64,000 nt of DNA from Bacillus sp. 2B10 (GTDB taxonomy: Bacteria > Pseudomonadota > Alphaproteobacteria > Sphingomonadales > Sphingomonadaceae): the NCBI GenBank assembly GCA_003946805.1, contig RPSH01000003.1, forward strand, positions 155,519 through 219,518, given 5' to 3'. Both the position numbers and the translations under genes were made by a program. Under the pieces are notes generated by a model, which was not told where the DNA came from, did no database searches, and saw only the letters and a list, made by a program, of their open reading frames with translations. This document shows positions 27,593 through 36,465 of this stretch, piece by piece; position 1 is the first letter of the stretch; each line of letters opens with the position of its first letter.

Positions 27593-27674
27593 GCGGTGCC
27601 GGCCCGCTCCCCCTCCCCGCCACCCAGTCAGGATACGCTGTGGGTTGCGGGGAGGGGGAGCGGGCCGGCACCGC
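27593..27674. repeat. Perfect 28-bp inverted repeat overlapping the smc 3' end
   Basis: The left arm at 27593-27620 (GCGGTGCCGGCCCGCTCCCC and the eight bases following) is the exact reverse complement of the right arm at 27647-27674, with a 26-base loop. The smc reading frame ends inside it: its stop codon at 27628-27630 lies in the loop. It lies between convergent genes (EF-hand and smc), so it may act as a bidirectional terminator as well as being a repeat element. Confidence 0.88.
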
Positions 27675-30600
27675 GCCGATCCGGCGCAGCCGGGTCGGCT
27701 CCAAGCAGCGTCGTCGCCCCGCCCAGGTCGACCGACACCAGCCGGCTGACGCCGCGTTCGACCATCGTCACGCCGAACAGCCGGTGCATCCGGCTCATCG
27801 TCGCGGCATTGTGGGTGACGATCAGGTAGCGGGTGTCGGTATCGGCCGCCATCCGGTCGAGCAGGTCGCAGAACCGGTCGATATTGGCGTCGTCCAGCGG
27901 CGCATCGACCTCGTCCAGCACACAGATCGGCGCGGGGTTGGTCAGGAAGAGCGCGAAGATCAGCCCGACGGCGGTCAGCGCCTGTTCGCCGCCCGACAGC
28001 AGCGTCAGCGATTGCAGCCGCTTGCCCGGCGGCTGGGCAAGGATTTCGAGGCCCGCCTCCAGCGGATCGTCGGCATCGATCAGTTCGAGCCGAGCCTCAC
28101 CCCCTTCGAACAGGGCGGCGAACAGCCGGCGGAAATGCGCATCGACCGCCGCGAACGCCGCCAGCAGCCGCTGCCGCCCCTCGCGGTTCAGCGTACCGAT
28201 CGATCCCCGCAGCCGCTGCACCGCCTCGGCCAGTTCGGCGCGTTCCGCCGCGGTTTCGCCCTGCGCGGCTTCGAGTTCGGCGAGGTCGCTCTCGGCGATC
28301 AGGTTGACCGGGCCGATCCGGTCGCGGTCGGCGAGCAGGCGGTCGAAGGCGGCACTCTCCGCCACCGCCTCGCCGACCTCGGCACCGACGAAGCCGATGC
28401 GCGGCAGCAGCGGCGGCGGACATTGGAAGCGTTCGCCCGACAGCCGGCCCATCTCCAGCCGGCGCTGTTCCTGCGCCTCGGCCCGGGCGCCGGCCCCGGC
28501 GCGCGCCTCGCGGGCGGTGGCAAGGGTTTCGGCAAGGCCGCTGGCCTGTCGCTCGGCGGTGCGCAGGCGCGCGTCGGCGGCCTGTTCGGCGGTGGTGGCG
28601 TCGGCGACCTGCTGGCGCAGCGCGCGCAGCGCGCCATCGACCTGCGCCAGTTCGGCGGCGAGTTGCGCGGGGCGGTCCTGCAGCGCGGCGCGATCGGCCG
28701 CGATCGTCGCCACCCGGGCGTCGATATCGCCGACCCGCCGGTCGGCGTCGGCGGCGCGCGTTCGCCACGACGCGATCTCCGCCGTTGCGGCGGCATCGCG
28801 CTCCCGGTCGCGGGCGCGTGCCGTGTCGAGCGTGGTGCGGGCGGCGCGGGCATCGGCGACCGTTGCCCGCGCCGTGGCGGCATCGGCAGCCAGCGTCGCG
28901 ACGCGCCCGGCGGTGGCGCTGCGATCGGGGAGGCAGGCGACGGCCGCTTCGGCACGCTCGGCTTCGTCCTCCGCCTCGATCCGGTCGCTGCGGGTGCGCG
29001 TCAGCCGCGCCGAGACATCGTCGGCGCGGGCCTGCGCGCGTTCGATCGCGGCGGCGGCGCGATCTTCGGTGCGCAACGCCTCGCGCGCGGTCGCATCGGC
29101 TTGGTCGAGCGAGCGGCGGGCTGCGCTCAGCGCCCCGCGCGCCGCGCCGATCGCGGCATCGGCAGCGGCCAAGGCGGCATCGGCGGCATCGCGGCGCGCG
29201 AGGCGTGTCGGGCGATCCTGGTGCAGGCTGCGCAGCCGGTTGGCGCGCGCCAGCCGCTCGGCCGCCGCCGCGCCCGATCCGGCGCGGCTGCGCAACCCGT
29301 CCCAGCGGCGCATCGCCCCGTCCAGCGTGACCAGCCGTTGCCCGACCGCCAGCGGGGTGCCGTCGTCGCGCTCGACCACCAGCACCTGCGCCAGTCGCCG
29401 GGCGAGTGCCGGCGCGGCGACCTGCGCCGACAACCGGCCGACCCCGATCGGCACCGCCGGGCCGTCGTCGGTCGCGGGCGCGCCGTCCCAGTAGCGATCG
29501 TCGGCAGGGTCGGTCCCGGCGTCGAGATCGTCGCCGAGCGCGGCGGCCAGTGCCGCCTCGAACCCCGGTTCGACCACCACCGAATCGATGATCCGCGCGC
29601 GGCCGGTCCGCCGCAACGCCCGGTCGAGCGCGGCGATCTCCGCATCGATCGCCGCCAGTTCGGCGGCGGCGGTGGCGCGGTCGGCCTGTGCCCGGCCCCG
29701 CGCCTCCTGCGCCGCGCGTTCGGCGGCGTCGGCGGTCGCGATCGCCGACCGGGCGGCGTCGGCGGCGGCCAGTGCTTCGCCGCGCTTCGCCGCTGCGGCG
29801 TCGCGTTCGGCGGTCAACGGGCCGATCGCGGGCAGCGCCGCCTGTTCGGCCAGCAACCGCGCTTCGTCGCGCTGTACCCGGTCGAGGCGGGACCGCGCCG
29901 CGTCGCGCGCGGCGGTGGCGACGCGGGTTTCGGCCAGTTCGGCGGCCTGCCGTGCCAGCGCATCGGCATGGGCGGCATCGGCCTGCGCCGCCGCGCCGGT
30001 CACCGCCGCCAGCGCCGTATCGAGCAGCGGCAGGCGCGTCGCGGCATCGGCCAGCGCCGCCGCCAGCGCACGGCGTTCGCCCGCCAGCCGCGCGATGGCG
30101 GACGTGGCATCGCCCGCCAGTGTCGCCTCGCGCGCGCGATCCTCGGCCAGCCGCGCGGCCTGCGTCGTCAGGTCGGTCAGGCGGCGGGTGGCGGCCTGCG
30201 CCTGTGCCTGCAACCGTTCGCGTGCATGGCCGGCGTCGCTGGCGCGTTGCCGCAGGTCCTGCGCGGCGGCACGCGCGGCGGCGAGTGCCTGCGTCGCCGC
30301 GGCCTGTTCGGCGATGGCGGCACCCTGTGCCGCGCCGTGATCGGCCACCGCCGCGTCGGCCGCCTTCGCCTCGGCCCGTGCCCGGTCCCCGGCCGCGGCG
30401 GCGTCGCGCCAGCGGGCGAAGATCGCCCGCGCTTCCGCCACGCGGATCGCATCGGTCAGTTCGCGGTAGCGCGCGGCGACCCGCGCCTGTCGCCTGAGCG
30501 TCGCGGCGCGGGCGTCCTGTTCCTGCGCCATCTCGCCCAGCCGGTCGAGATTGGCCTCGGTCGCGCGCAGTTTCGATTCGGCATCGCGGCGGCGGACGTG

Positions 30601-31134
30601 CAGCCCGGCGATGCCGGCGGCTTCCTCCAGCATCGCGCGGCGTTCGGCGGGGCGGGCGGCGATGACCGCGCCGATCCGGTTCTGGCTGACCAGCGCGGGC
30701 GAATGTGCGCCGGTCGCGGCATCGGCGAACAGCAGCGACACGTCCTTCGCCCGCACGTCGCGGCCGTTGATGCGATAGGCGGAGCCCGCGCCGCGTTCGA
30801 TCCGGCGGACGATCTCCACCTCGTCGCCTGCCGCATCCTCGGCGAGGATCGCGACCTCGGCGAAGTCGCGCTGCGGGCGGGTTTCGGTGCCGGCGAAGAT
30901 GACGTCGTCCATGCCGGCGCCGCGCAGCGACTTCGCGCTGTTCTCGCCCATGGTCCAGCGCAGCGCCTCGAGCAGGTTCGACTTGCCGCAGCCATTGGGG
31001 CCGACGACCCCGGTCAGGCCCGCCTCGATCACGAGGTCGGCGGGGTCGACGAAGCTCTTGAACCCGCTGAGCCGCAGTCGCCGGAGCGTCAGCCCCGGCG
31101 TGGCGAGGTCGGCCGCGTCCCCGTCCGCGGCCAT
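27628..31134 (-). CDS. smc: Chromosome segregation ATPase SMC
   Basis: An 1168-residue SMC protein. The N-terminal head has Walker [10 protein letters not shown] and the [16 protein letters not shown] block; long Ala/Arg/Glu-rich coiled coils surround a hinge near residues 510-640 ([20 protein letters not shown]); the C-terminal head has the ABC signature [14 protein letters not shown] and Walker [20 protein letters not shown]. It condenses and segregates the chromosome together with ScpA/ScpB. The start at 31134 is four bases behind the stop of the upstream thiol-oxidoreductase gene. The last 15 or so residues ([16 protein letters not shown]) are encoded by the inverted repeat and are not part of the conserved protein. 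Confidence 0.95.
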   Translation of the reverse strand: MAADGDAADLATPGLTLRRLRLSGFKSFVDPADLVIEAGLTGVVGPNGCGKSNLLEALRWTMGENSAKSLRGAGMDDVIFAGTETRPQRDFAEVAILAEDAAGDEVEIVRRIERGAGSAYRINGRDVRAKDVSLLFADAATGAHSPALVSQNRIGAVIAARPAERRAMLEEAAGIAGLHVRRRDAESKLRATEANLDRLGEMAQEQDARAATLRRQARVAARYRELTDAIRVAEARAIFARWRDAAAAGDRARAEAKAADAAVADHGAAQGAAIAEQAAATQALAAARAAAQDLRQRASDAGHARERLQAQAQAATRRLTDLTTQAARLAEDRAREATLAGDATSAIARLAGERRALAAALADAATRLPLLDTALAAVTGAAAQADAAHADALARQAAELAETRVATAARDAARSRLDRVQRDEARLLAEQAALPAIGPLTAERDAAAAKRGEALAAADAARSAIATADAAERAAQEARGRAQADRATAAAELAAIDAEIAALDRALRRTGRARIIDSVVVEPGFEAALAAALGDDLDAGTDPADDRYWDGAPATDDGPAVPIGVGRLSAQVAAPALARRLAQVLVVERDDGTPLAVGQRLVTLDGAMRRWDGLRSRAGSGAAAAERLARANRLRSLHQDRPTRLARRDAADAALAAADAAIGAARGALSAARRSLDQADATAREALRTEDRAAAAIERAQARADDVSARLTRTRSDRIEAEDEAERAEAAVACLPDRSATAGRVATLAADAATARATVADARAARTTLDTARARDRERDAAATAEIASWRTRAADADRRVGDIDARVATIAADRAALQDRPAQLAAELAQVDGALRALRQQVADATTAEQAADARLRTAERQASGLAETLATAREARAGAGARAEAQEQRRLEMGRLSGERFQCPPPLLPRIGFVGAEVGEAVAESAAFDRLLADRDRIGPVNLIAESDLAELEAAQGETAAERAELAEAVQRLRGSIGTLNREGRQRLLAAFAAVDAHFRRLFAALFEGGEARLELIDADDPLEAGLEILAQPPGKRLQSLTLLSGGEQALTAVGLIFALFLTNPAPICVLDEVDAPLDDANIDRFCDLLDRMAADTDTRYLIVTHNAATMSRMHRLFGVTMVERGVSRLVSVDLGGATTLLGADPAAPDRRGAGPLPLPATHSVS

Positions 31135-31138
31135 GGGG

Positions 31139-31867
31139 TCAGGCGCCGGCGCCCTTGAGCGCCGCTTCGATCTGCGCCCAGGTGACGGCGTTCTCGACGC
31201 GCTCGCCGTTGATGAGGAAGGTCGGGGTGCCGGTGACGGTCGCGCCGCCCTCTTCGGTGATCTTGACCACCTGTTGCAGCAGCTTCTGGTCGGCAAGGCA
31301 CTGGCGCGCCTTCGCCTCGGGCACGCCGCGCTGCTTGACGAAATCGACGAAGCCCGCCGCTTCGGCCCAGCCGGTCACCGCCTGCAACGGCGGGATCGAC
31401 TGGAGCCGCGCCTGTTCGGCCTGCGGGATCGCCTGCATCCGGTCCAGCGTCGCCAGCTGGTCCTGGTACATCGCCTCCAGCAGCGGGAAGAAGGTCGCCG
31501 TGCCGTTGCAGCGGCCGAGCACCGCGGCGGCGAGATCGGGGGCGCCGTGGACCGCGAAGTCGCGGAATTCGAAGCTGACCTTGCCGGTCGAGACATAGTT
31601 GGCGATCAGCGGTTCGTTGCCCTCGCGCGCGAACGCGCCGCAGGTCGGGCAGGTGCGCGAGCCGTATTCGACCAGCTTGACCGCGGCATCGGGGTTGCCG
31701 ATGCGATAGCCGCCCTCGGGCGTCACGGCGACCATGTCGGTCCATTTCTGTCCGGCGGGGGCGGCGACGTTGGCGACCGGCGCGGCGGCGCTGCCATTGG
31801 CGCCGCTATCGCCGCCGCCACAGGCCGTCAGCAGGCCGAGCGCGATCAGGGGGAGTGCGAGACGCAT
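31139..31867 (-). CDS. DsbA-family thioredoxin-like lipoprotein
   Basis: A 242-residue exported protein. The N-terminus has a lipobox (LGLLTACGG, Cys16), so it is likely anchored to a membrane through lipid. A DsbA-type thioredoxin fold follows, with active site YGSRTCPTCGAF (CPTC) and cis-Pro segment GTPTFLINGE near the C-terminus. It should act as a periplasmic thiol oxidant or isomerase. Its gene stands between a second DsbA-like gene (25 bases upstream) and smc (four bases downstream), an order I know from other sphingomonads; co-expression with smc is probably historical rather than functional. Confidence 0.9.
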   Translation of the reverse strand: MRLALPLIALGLLTACGGGDSGANGSAAAPVANVAAPAGQKWTDMVAVTPEGGYRIGNPDAAVKLVEYGSRTCPTCGAFAREGNEPLIANYVSTGKVSFEFRDFAVHGAPDLAAAVLGRCNGTATFFPLLEAMYQDQLATLDRMQAIPQAEQARLQSIPPLQAVTGWAEAAGFVDFVKQRGVPEAKARQCLADQKLLQQVVKITEEGGATVTGTPTFLINGERVENAVTWAQIEAALKGAGA

Positions 31868-31892
31868 GGGATAGACTCTCTGTTGCGAAGGA

Positions 31893-32567
31893 TCAGGAGG
31901 CGGTCAGGAGCGGCTTGAGCGTCGCCCAGTCATGGGCGGCGACCTTCTTGCCGTTCACTTCGAAGGCGGGCGTGCCGTCGACCCCGGCGGCCTGCGCCGC
32001 CCCGGCGATGGCGATCGCGCGCTTCTGTCCGGCTTCGTCGTTCAGGCAGCGGGTCATCTGCGCATCGTCGACGCCGTGGCCGCGCAGCAGCGCGCGCAGC
32101 CCGGTGGCGTCGGCCAGCTGTTCCAGCCGCTTGCCGATCGTCGCGGTCGGCTGCTGCGCGGGCGGCGTCGCGGCGAAGGCCTCGGCCTTGTCGAGCATCG
32201 CCTTTTGCTGCGCGAAGATCGCGTCGTGCGCGGCTAGGAACCGGTTCGGCCCGCCGCAGCGCGCCAGCACCACCGCCGTCAGGTCCAGCGCGTCGCGCGG
32301 CAGCGTGCGATATTCGACCCGCACCTTGCCCGAACGGATCAGCGCGGTCAGTTCGGGCTTCGCCTCGCGCGCGAAGGTGGCGCAATGCGAACAGGTATAG
32401 CTGGCCCATTCGACCAGCTGCACCCGCGCCATCGGGTTGCCGACCGACACGCCGCCGCCCGGCAGCATCGCGACCGTGTTGGTCCAGTTGCGGGCGGGCT
32501 GCGCCTTGGCCGGCGGCATGCCGAACAGCGCGAACAGGAACGAAACGACGAGGATGACGATACGCAT
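31893..32567 (-). CDS. DsbA-family thiol:disulfide oxidoreductase
   Basis: A 224-residue secreted protein with a Sec signal peptide (MRIVILVVSFLFALFGMPPAKA) and a DsbA-like fold whose active site is WASYTCSHCATF (CSHC). The cis-Pro segment is GVDGTPAFEVNGKK. It is homologous to the lipoprotein encoded next to it but lacks the lipobox, so the pair probably comprises a soluble and an anchored version. The start overlaps the stop of the DUF721 gene (TGATG at 32565-32569). It presumably acts on disulfide formation in the periplasm. Confidence 0.9.
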   Translation of the reverse strand: MRIVILVVSFLFALFGMPPAKAQPARNWTNTVAMLPGGGVSVGNPMARVQLVEWASYTCSHCATFAREAKPELTALIRSGKVRVEYRTLPRDALDLTAVVLARCGGPNRFLAAHDAIFAQQKAMLDKAEAFAATPPAQQPTATIGKRLEQLADATGLRALLRGHGVDDAQMTRCLNDEAGQKRAIAIAGAAQAAGVDGTPAFEVNGKKVAAHDWATLKPLLTAS

Positions 32568-33100
32568 CAGCGGACCTTGCCCAGGATCGGAATGGCAGGA
32601 GGAGGCGGTGCGGCGACCGCGCCCGCCAGCGCGGTGAGCACCGCGCGCAGTTCGGGGTCGGCGATGTCGCGCAGGCTGTCGTGCATGTCGGCGGGCAGCG
32701 GCGGCGGTTCGCGCCGGACCGGCGCCACGCGCCGCGCGCGCACCTCGCCATGGCGGAACTGCAACCGGGCGACCGCCGGATAGCCGAAGAAGCGGTTGAC
32801 CCGCTCGACGATCTCGGGCGCGATATGCTGCATCATCGTGCCGTGCGCGCCCGACACGATCAGCGTCAGCGTGCCGTCGCCGCGCTTGCCCGGCGGGAAG
32901 CGGATCGATTCGGGGGCGGAGACGCGGGCGAAGCGTTCGCCGACGATCTCGCCCCAGCGGCTGACCACTGCCGACTGCACGAAACCGAACTTGCGGAACG
33001 CCGCGCCGCCGATGTCGGGCAGCAGTTCGGCGACGGCGCGCGCGCCGCCACGGCGGCGGGGTTCGGGAATCGTCGTATGGGGGCGGGGACGCGTCGTCAT
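32567..33100 (-). CDS. DUF721 (DciA-like) protein
   Basis: A 177-residue protein with the DUF721/DciA-like domain over residues 15-120 (AVAELLPDIGGAAFRKFGF, VSRWGEIVGERFARVSAPESIRF, LTLIVSGAHGTMMQHIAPEIVERVNRFFGY). DciA proteins load the replicative DnaB helicase in bacteria lacking DnaC, and this family member is the usual alphaproteobacterial version; the Pro-rich C-terminus is variable. It is the first gene of the DUF721-dsbA-dsbA-smc operon and is divergent from mutY, with only 28 bases between starts. Confidence 0.85.
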   Translation of the reverse strand: MTTRPRPHTTIPEPRRRGGARAVAELLPDIGGAAFRKFGFVQSAVVSRWGEIVGERFARVSAPESIRFPPGKRGDGTLTLIVSGAHGTMMQHIAPEIVERVNRFFGYPAVARLQFRHGEVRARRVAPVRREPPPLPADMHDSLRDIADPELRAVLTALAGAVAAPPPPAIPILGKVR

Positions 33101-33128
33101 TGTCGGCACTCCATGCCATAGAGCCGGC

Positions 33129-34160
33129 GTGGACGCCAAGCATCTCTCTGTCGCCGAACGGTTGCTCGACTGGTACGACCGCAACCACCGCAGCCTGCCG
33201 TGGCGCAGCCCGCCGGGCACGCCCGCGCCCGATCCGTACCGGGTGTGGCTGTCGGAGGTGATGCTGCAACAGACGCAGGTCGCGAGCGTCCGTCCCTATT
33301 TCGACGAATGGACCGCGCGCTGGCCGTCGTTCGCCGCGCTGGCGGCGGCCGACGATGCCGACGTGATGGCGGCGTGGGCGGGGCTTGGCTATTATGCGCG
33401 GGCGCGCAACCTGCTGGCCTGCGCCCGGATCGTCGCGGCGCGGGGCGCCCTGCCCGATACCGAAGGCGAGTTGCGCCGGCTGCCCGGCATCGGCGACTAT
33501 ACCGCCGCCGCCATCGCCGCGATCGCGTTCGGGCGGCGGGCGGTGGTGGTCGACGCCAATGTCGAACGCGTCGTGTCGCGCCTGTTCGCGGTTGAACATC
33601 CGCAACCCGACGCCCGCCCAACAATCCGCACCGCCACCGACACGATCACGCCGGACGAGCGGGCAGGCGATTTCGCGCAGGCGATGATGGATCTGGGGTC
33701 GATGGTCTGCACCGCGCGATCACCGCGCTGCCTGTTGTGTCCGCTGCGCGACGGCTGTTCCGCCTACACGATCGGCACGCCTGACGCGTTTCCAGTAAAG
33801 CCGGCGAAGAAGGCGAAGCCGCGGCGCCATGGGACGTTGTTCTGGGCAGAACGCGACGGACGCGTGCTGCTGGTCCGGCGTCCGGACAAGGGGCTGCTGG
33901 GCGGTATGCGCGCGCTGCCGACCGGGCCGTGGGTCGAACAGGCGCCGGGGGTGCAAGGCGCGCCGTTCGCCGCGGACTGGCGTACCGTCGGCGTCGTTCG
34001 CCACGGCTTCACCCATTTCGATCTTGCCTGCACCGTCATGGTGGCGGATGCAGCGGACGACACCGCGCCGGGCGAATGGTGGCCGGTCGCGGATATCGCC
34101 GCCGCTGGGCTGCCGACGCTGTTTGCGCGGGCGATATCGGTCGTGGAGGGAATGCGATGA
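33129..34160 (+). CDS. mutY: A/G-specific adenine glycosylase MutY
   Basis: A 343-residue base-excision repair glycosylase that removes adenine opposite 8-oxoguanine. Catalytic Glu43 is in SEVMLQQTQV, the helix-hairpin-helix is LPGIGDYTAAAIAAIAFG, Asp142 is in VVVDANVERV, and the [4Fe-4S] ligands Cys194, Cys201, Cys204 and Cys210 show the C-x6-C-x2-C-x5-C pattern. A C-terminal NUDIX-like 8-oxoG recognition domain starts at about 230. The start is a GTG at 33129. It overlaps the downstream serine hydrolase by ATGA. Together with NudC two genes on, the operon includes two enzymes relevant to oxidised or damaged nucleotides. Confidence 0.95.
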   Translation: MDAKHLSVAERLLDWYDRNHRSLPWRSPPGTPAPDPYRVWLSEVMLQQTQVASVRPYFDEWTARWPSFAALAAADDADVMAAWAGLGYYARARNLLACARIVAARGALPDTEGELRRLPGIGDYTAAAIAAIAFGRRAVVVDANVERVVSRLFAVEHPQPDARPTIRTATDTITPDERAGDFAQAMMDLGSMVCTARSPRCLLCPLRDGCSAYTIGTPDAFPVKPAKKAKPRRHGTLFWAERDGRVLLVRRPDKGLLGGMRALPTGPWVEQAPGVQGAPFAADWRTVGVVRHGFTHFDLACTVMVADAADDTAPGEWWPVADIAAAGLPTLFARAISVVEGMR

Positions 34161-35488
34161 CGAAGCCTGGCAGGATGCGGAATGTCCTGGGCCTGACGAC
34201 GGCGCTGCTGCTGGTGCAACCGGCGACATTGTGGGCACAGGCCGCGCCGCCGCGCGCGCCGGCCCGCCCGGCGACGCGGACGCTGCCGGCGACCGATGCG
34301 ATGGTGCGCAGCTATGTCACGCAAAAGAAGGTGCCGGGCATGGTCGTGGTCGTCGGCGGCCCCGACTGGACCAGCGCGGATGCCGCCGGCCGACTCGGCA
34401 CCGAAGTGACCGCGGCACCGGCGACCGTCGATTCGCTGTGGCGCGTCTATTCGATGACCAAGCCGATCACTGGCATGGCGGCGATGATGCTGGTAGAGGA
34501 CGGCAAGCTGAAGCTCGACCAGCCGGTCAGCGACTTCATCCCCGGCTTCAAGTCGATGCAGGTGCTGACCGACCCCGACACCAGCCTTGCCAGTCGTCCG
34601 GCGACGAAACCGGTCACGGTGCGCAACCTGCTGACCCATACCGCGGGCCTCGGCTACAGCATCGTCACCAAGGGGCCGCTGCTCAAGGAGTATGAGCGGC
34701 TGGGCATCGTCCCCGCCGCGGTCAATGCGCAGGCCGAGGTCGCGATGGCGCAGGCCCGGCCGAAGTCGCTGAAGGAATTCGCCGACCGCGTCGCCACGCT
34801 GCCGCTGATCGCCGAGCCGGGGACGAAATGGAGCTATTCGATCGGGCTGGACGTGGTGGGCCGGGTGATCGAGGTGGCGTCGGGTATGTCGTTTGAACGC
34901 TTCTTGCAGACGCGGATGTTCAACCCGCTGGGCATGACGTCGACCTATTGGACGGTGCCGCAATCGGAAAAGGGGCGGTTCGCGACCAATTACGCGTGGG
35001 CAGGCGACAATCTGGTGCCCGTGGATCCGGCGGCGACGTCGGTGTGGCTGTCGCCGCCCAGCTTTCCCTATGGCGGGGCGGGGCTGGTCATGTCGGCCGG
35101 CGATTACGACCGTTTCCTGCACATGCTGCAAAATGGCGGGACGCTGGACGGCAGGCGGGTGATGAAGCCCGAGACGGTTGCGCTGGGCATGTCGAACCTG
35201 CTGCCCGCCGGTGTCACCTTCGGCGGGGTCGATGGCGCGACCGGCGGACAGGCCGGGCCGAAGATGGGCTTCGGCGCGGGCGGTTCGGTCTATCTCGAAA
35301 CGCTGCCCGGACGGCCGGCCAGGGGCACCTATGGCTGGGGCGGCGCGGCCGGCACCGTCGGGTTCGTCGATCCGGTGCGGCAGCTGCGCGGCACGGTGAT
35401 GGTAAATTACTTTCCCGCCGACAGATATCCGCTGCGCGAGGATCTGGTGAAGGCACTGGCCAGCGACCTGGCGCAGCCGCTGCGATGA
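34157..35488 (+). CDS. Serine hydrolase, class C beta-lactamase/esterase family
   Basis: A 443-residue exported protein: signal peptide (LGLTTALLLVQPATLWAQA), then the penicillin-binding/beta-lactamase fold with the nucleophile motif SMTK (Ser99, Lys102) and Tyr227 in WSYSIGLD at the YxN position, where the Asn is replaced. HTAGLGY and GGAGLVMSAGDYDRFL are typical of the EstB/LACTB-type hydrolases rather than true AmpC. It should be a periplasmic esterase or peptidase; beta-lactam resistance should not be assumed. It is coupled by four-base overlaps to mutY and nudC. Confidence 0.86.
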   Translation: MTKPGRMRNVLGLTTALLLVQPATLWAQAAPPRAPARPATRTLPATDAMVRSYVTQKKVPGMVVVVGGPDWTSADAAGRLGTEVTAAPATVDSLWRVYSMTKPITGMAAMMLVEDGKLKLDQPVSDFIPGFKSMQVLTDPDTSLASRPATKPVTVRNLLTHTAGLGYSIVTKGPLLKEYERLGIVPAAVNAQAEVAMAQARPKSLKEFADRVATLPLIAEPGTKWSYSIGLDVVGRVIEVASGMSFERFLQTRMFNPLGMTSTYWTVPQSEKGRFATNYAWAGDNLVPVDPAATSVWLSPPSFPYGGAGLVMSAGDYDRFLHMLQNGGTLDGRRVMKPETVALGMSNLLPAGVTFGGVDGATGGQAGPKMGFGAGGSVYLETLPGRPARGTYGWGGAAGTVGFVDPVRQLRGTVMVNYFPADRYPLREDLVKALASDLAQPLR

Positions 35489-36360
35489 TCGGGTTCACCG
35501 GCGCGGCGCTGGTGCGCGCCGATCACGAGCGCGACGATCCGGCCGCGTTCGCGCGAGCGCTGGCCGATCCGGCGGCGCGGCTCCTGTCGCTCGCCGGGCT
35601 CGAACCGCCGGTGGCCGGGGACGGATCGCTGGTGCTCGTCCCCATGGACCCGGCGCGCGGCGATGCGCTGCTGCTCGGCTATCTGGATGGCGCACCGCTG
35701 TTCGCGATCGGTGACGGCGTGGCGACCGCCCCGGCGATGCGGTCGCCGACGCTGATGACCGCGCTGGCGGCGATGCCCGCGGCCGATGCCGCGCTGTACG
35801 GCGTCGCACGCAGCCTGATCGACTGGCACGCGCGCCACGGCTTCTGCGCGCGCTGCGGCACGCGCAGCGTGGTCGATCGCGCGGGATGGGCCCGGTCGTG
35901 TCCGGGGTGCGATGCGCAGCATTTCCCGCGGACCGACCCGGTGGTCATCATGGCGGTGGAACATGGCGACCGGGTGCTGCTGGGGCGGCAGCCGGGCTGG
36001 CCGCAGGGCCGCTATTCGGCGCTGGCCGGGTTCGTCGAGGTCGGCGAATCGATCGAGGAAGCGGTCGCGCGCGAGGTGATGGAGGAAGCGGGCGTGCCGG
36101 TCGGCACGGTACGCTATGTCGCCAGCCAGCCCTGGCCGTTTCCGTCGCAGCTGATGATCGCGTGTATCGCCACGGCGGGGCACGACACGTTGCGGATCGA
36201 CACGACCGAGCTGGAGGATGCGTTCTGGGCGACGCGCGACGAGGTCCGCGCGGCGCTGTCGGGCGAAACGGGGCGGTTCATCGCGCCGCCGGCGCATGCG
36301 ATCGCGCGGAGTCTGCTGGTGGCGTGGGTCGATCCGCAATCATCCGTTCGTCCTGAGTAG
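35485..36360 (+). CDS. nudC: NAD+ diphosphatase / NADH pyrophosphatase (NudC)
   Basis: A 291-residue NUDIX hydrolase. The zinc ribbon uses Cys121, Cys124, Cys139 and Cys142 (CARCG, CPGCD), and the Nudix box GFVEVGESIEEAVAREVMEE begins at Gly182, followed by the NudC-specific SQPWPFPSQLM. It splits NAD(H) into NMN(H) and AMP and, in characterised homologues, removes NAD caps from RNA. The start overlaps the serine hydrolase stop. The final residues and the stop codon (SSVRPE, TAG) come from the REP-like element at 36344, so the natural C-terminus has been replaced by repeat sequence. Confidence 0.94.
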   Translation: MIGFTGAALVRADHERDDPAAFARALADPAARLLSLAGLEPPVAGDGSLVLVPMDPARGDALLLGYLDGAPLFAIGDGVATAPAMRSPTLMTALAAMPAADAALYGVARSLIDWHARHGFCARCGTRSVVDRAGWARSCPGCDAQHFPRTDPVVIMAVEHGDRVLLGRQPGWPQGRYSALAGFVEVGESIEEAVAREVMEEAGVPVGTVRYVASQPWPFPSQLMIACIATAGHDTLRIDTTELEDAFWATRDEVRAALSGETGRFIAPPAHAIARSLLVAWVDPQSSVRPE

Positions 36361-36456
36361 CCGCTGAGCCTGTCGAAGCGGCGTATCGAAGGACCGCTCG
36401 CCAGATGCTTCGATACGGGCTTTCGACAAGCTCAATCCCTACTCAGCACGAACGGG
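36344..36456. repeat. Dispersed REP-like element, copy 3 of 3, overlapping the nudC 3' end
   Basis: CCGTTCGTCCTGAGTAGCCG at the left and TACTCAGCACGAACGGG at the right repeat the ends of the element at 2075, and the middle (GTATCGAAGGACCG, GCTTCGATACGGGC) matches too. The nudC stop codon TAG at 36358-36360 is part of the element. It lies between convergent nudC and pheA. Confidence 0.88.
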
Positions 36457-36465
36457 GATGTAGTT

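Noticed and set aside
27574..31158. A 1194-codon open frame on the plus strand
   Set aside because: It is antisense to smc, whose Walker and signature motifs are intact; the frame is Gly/Arg-rich shadow translation.
34157..35488. A resistance beta-lactamase
   Set aside because: The SxxK motif is present but the YxN position reads Tyr-Ser-Ile and the other blocks fit EstB/LACTB-type hydrolases, so only a serine hydrolase is called.
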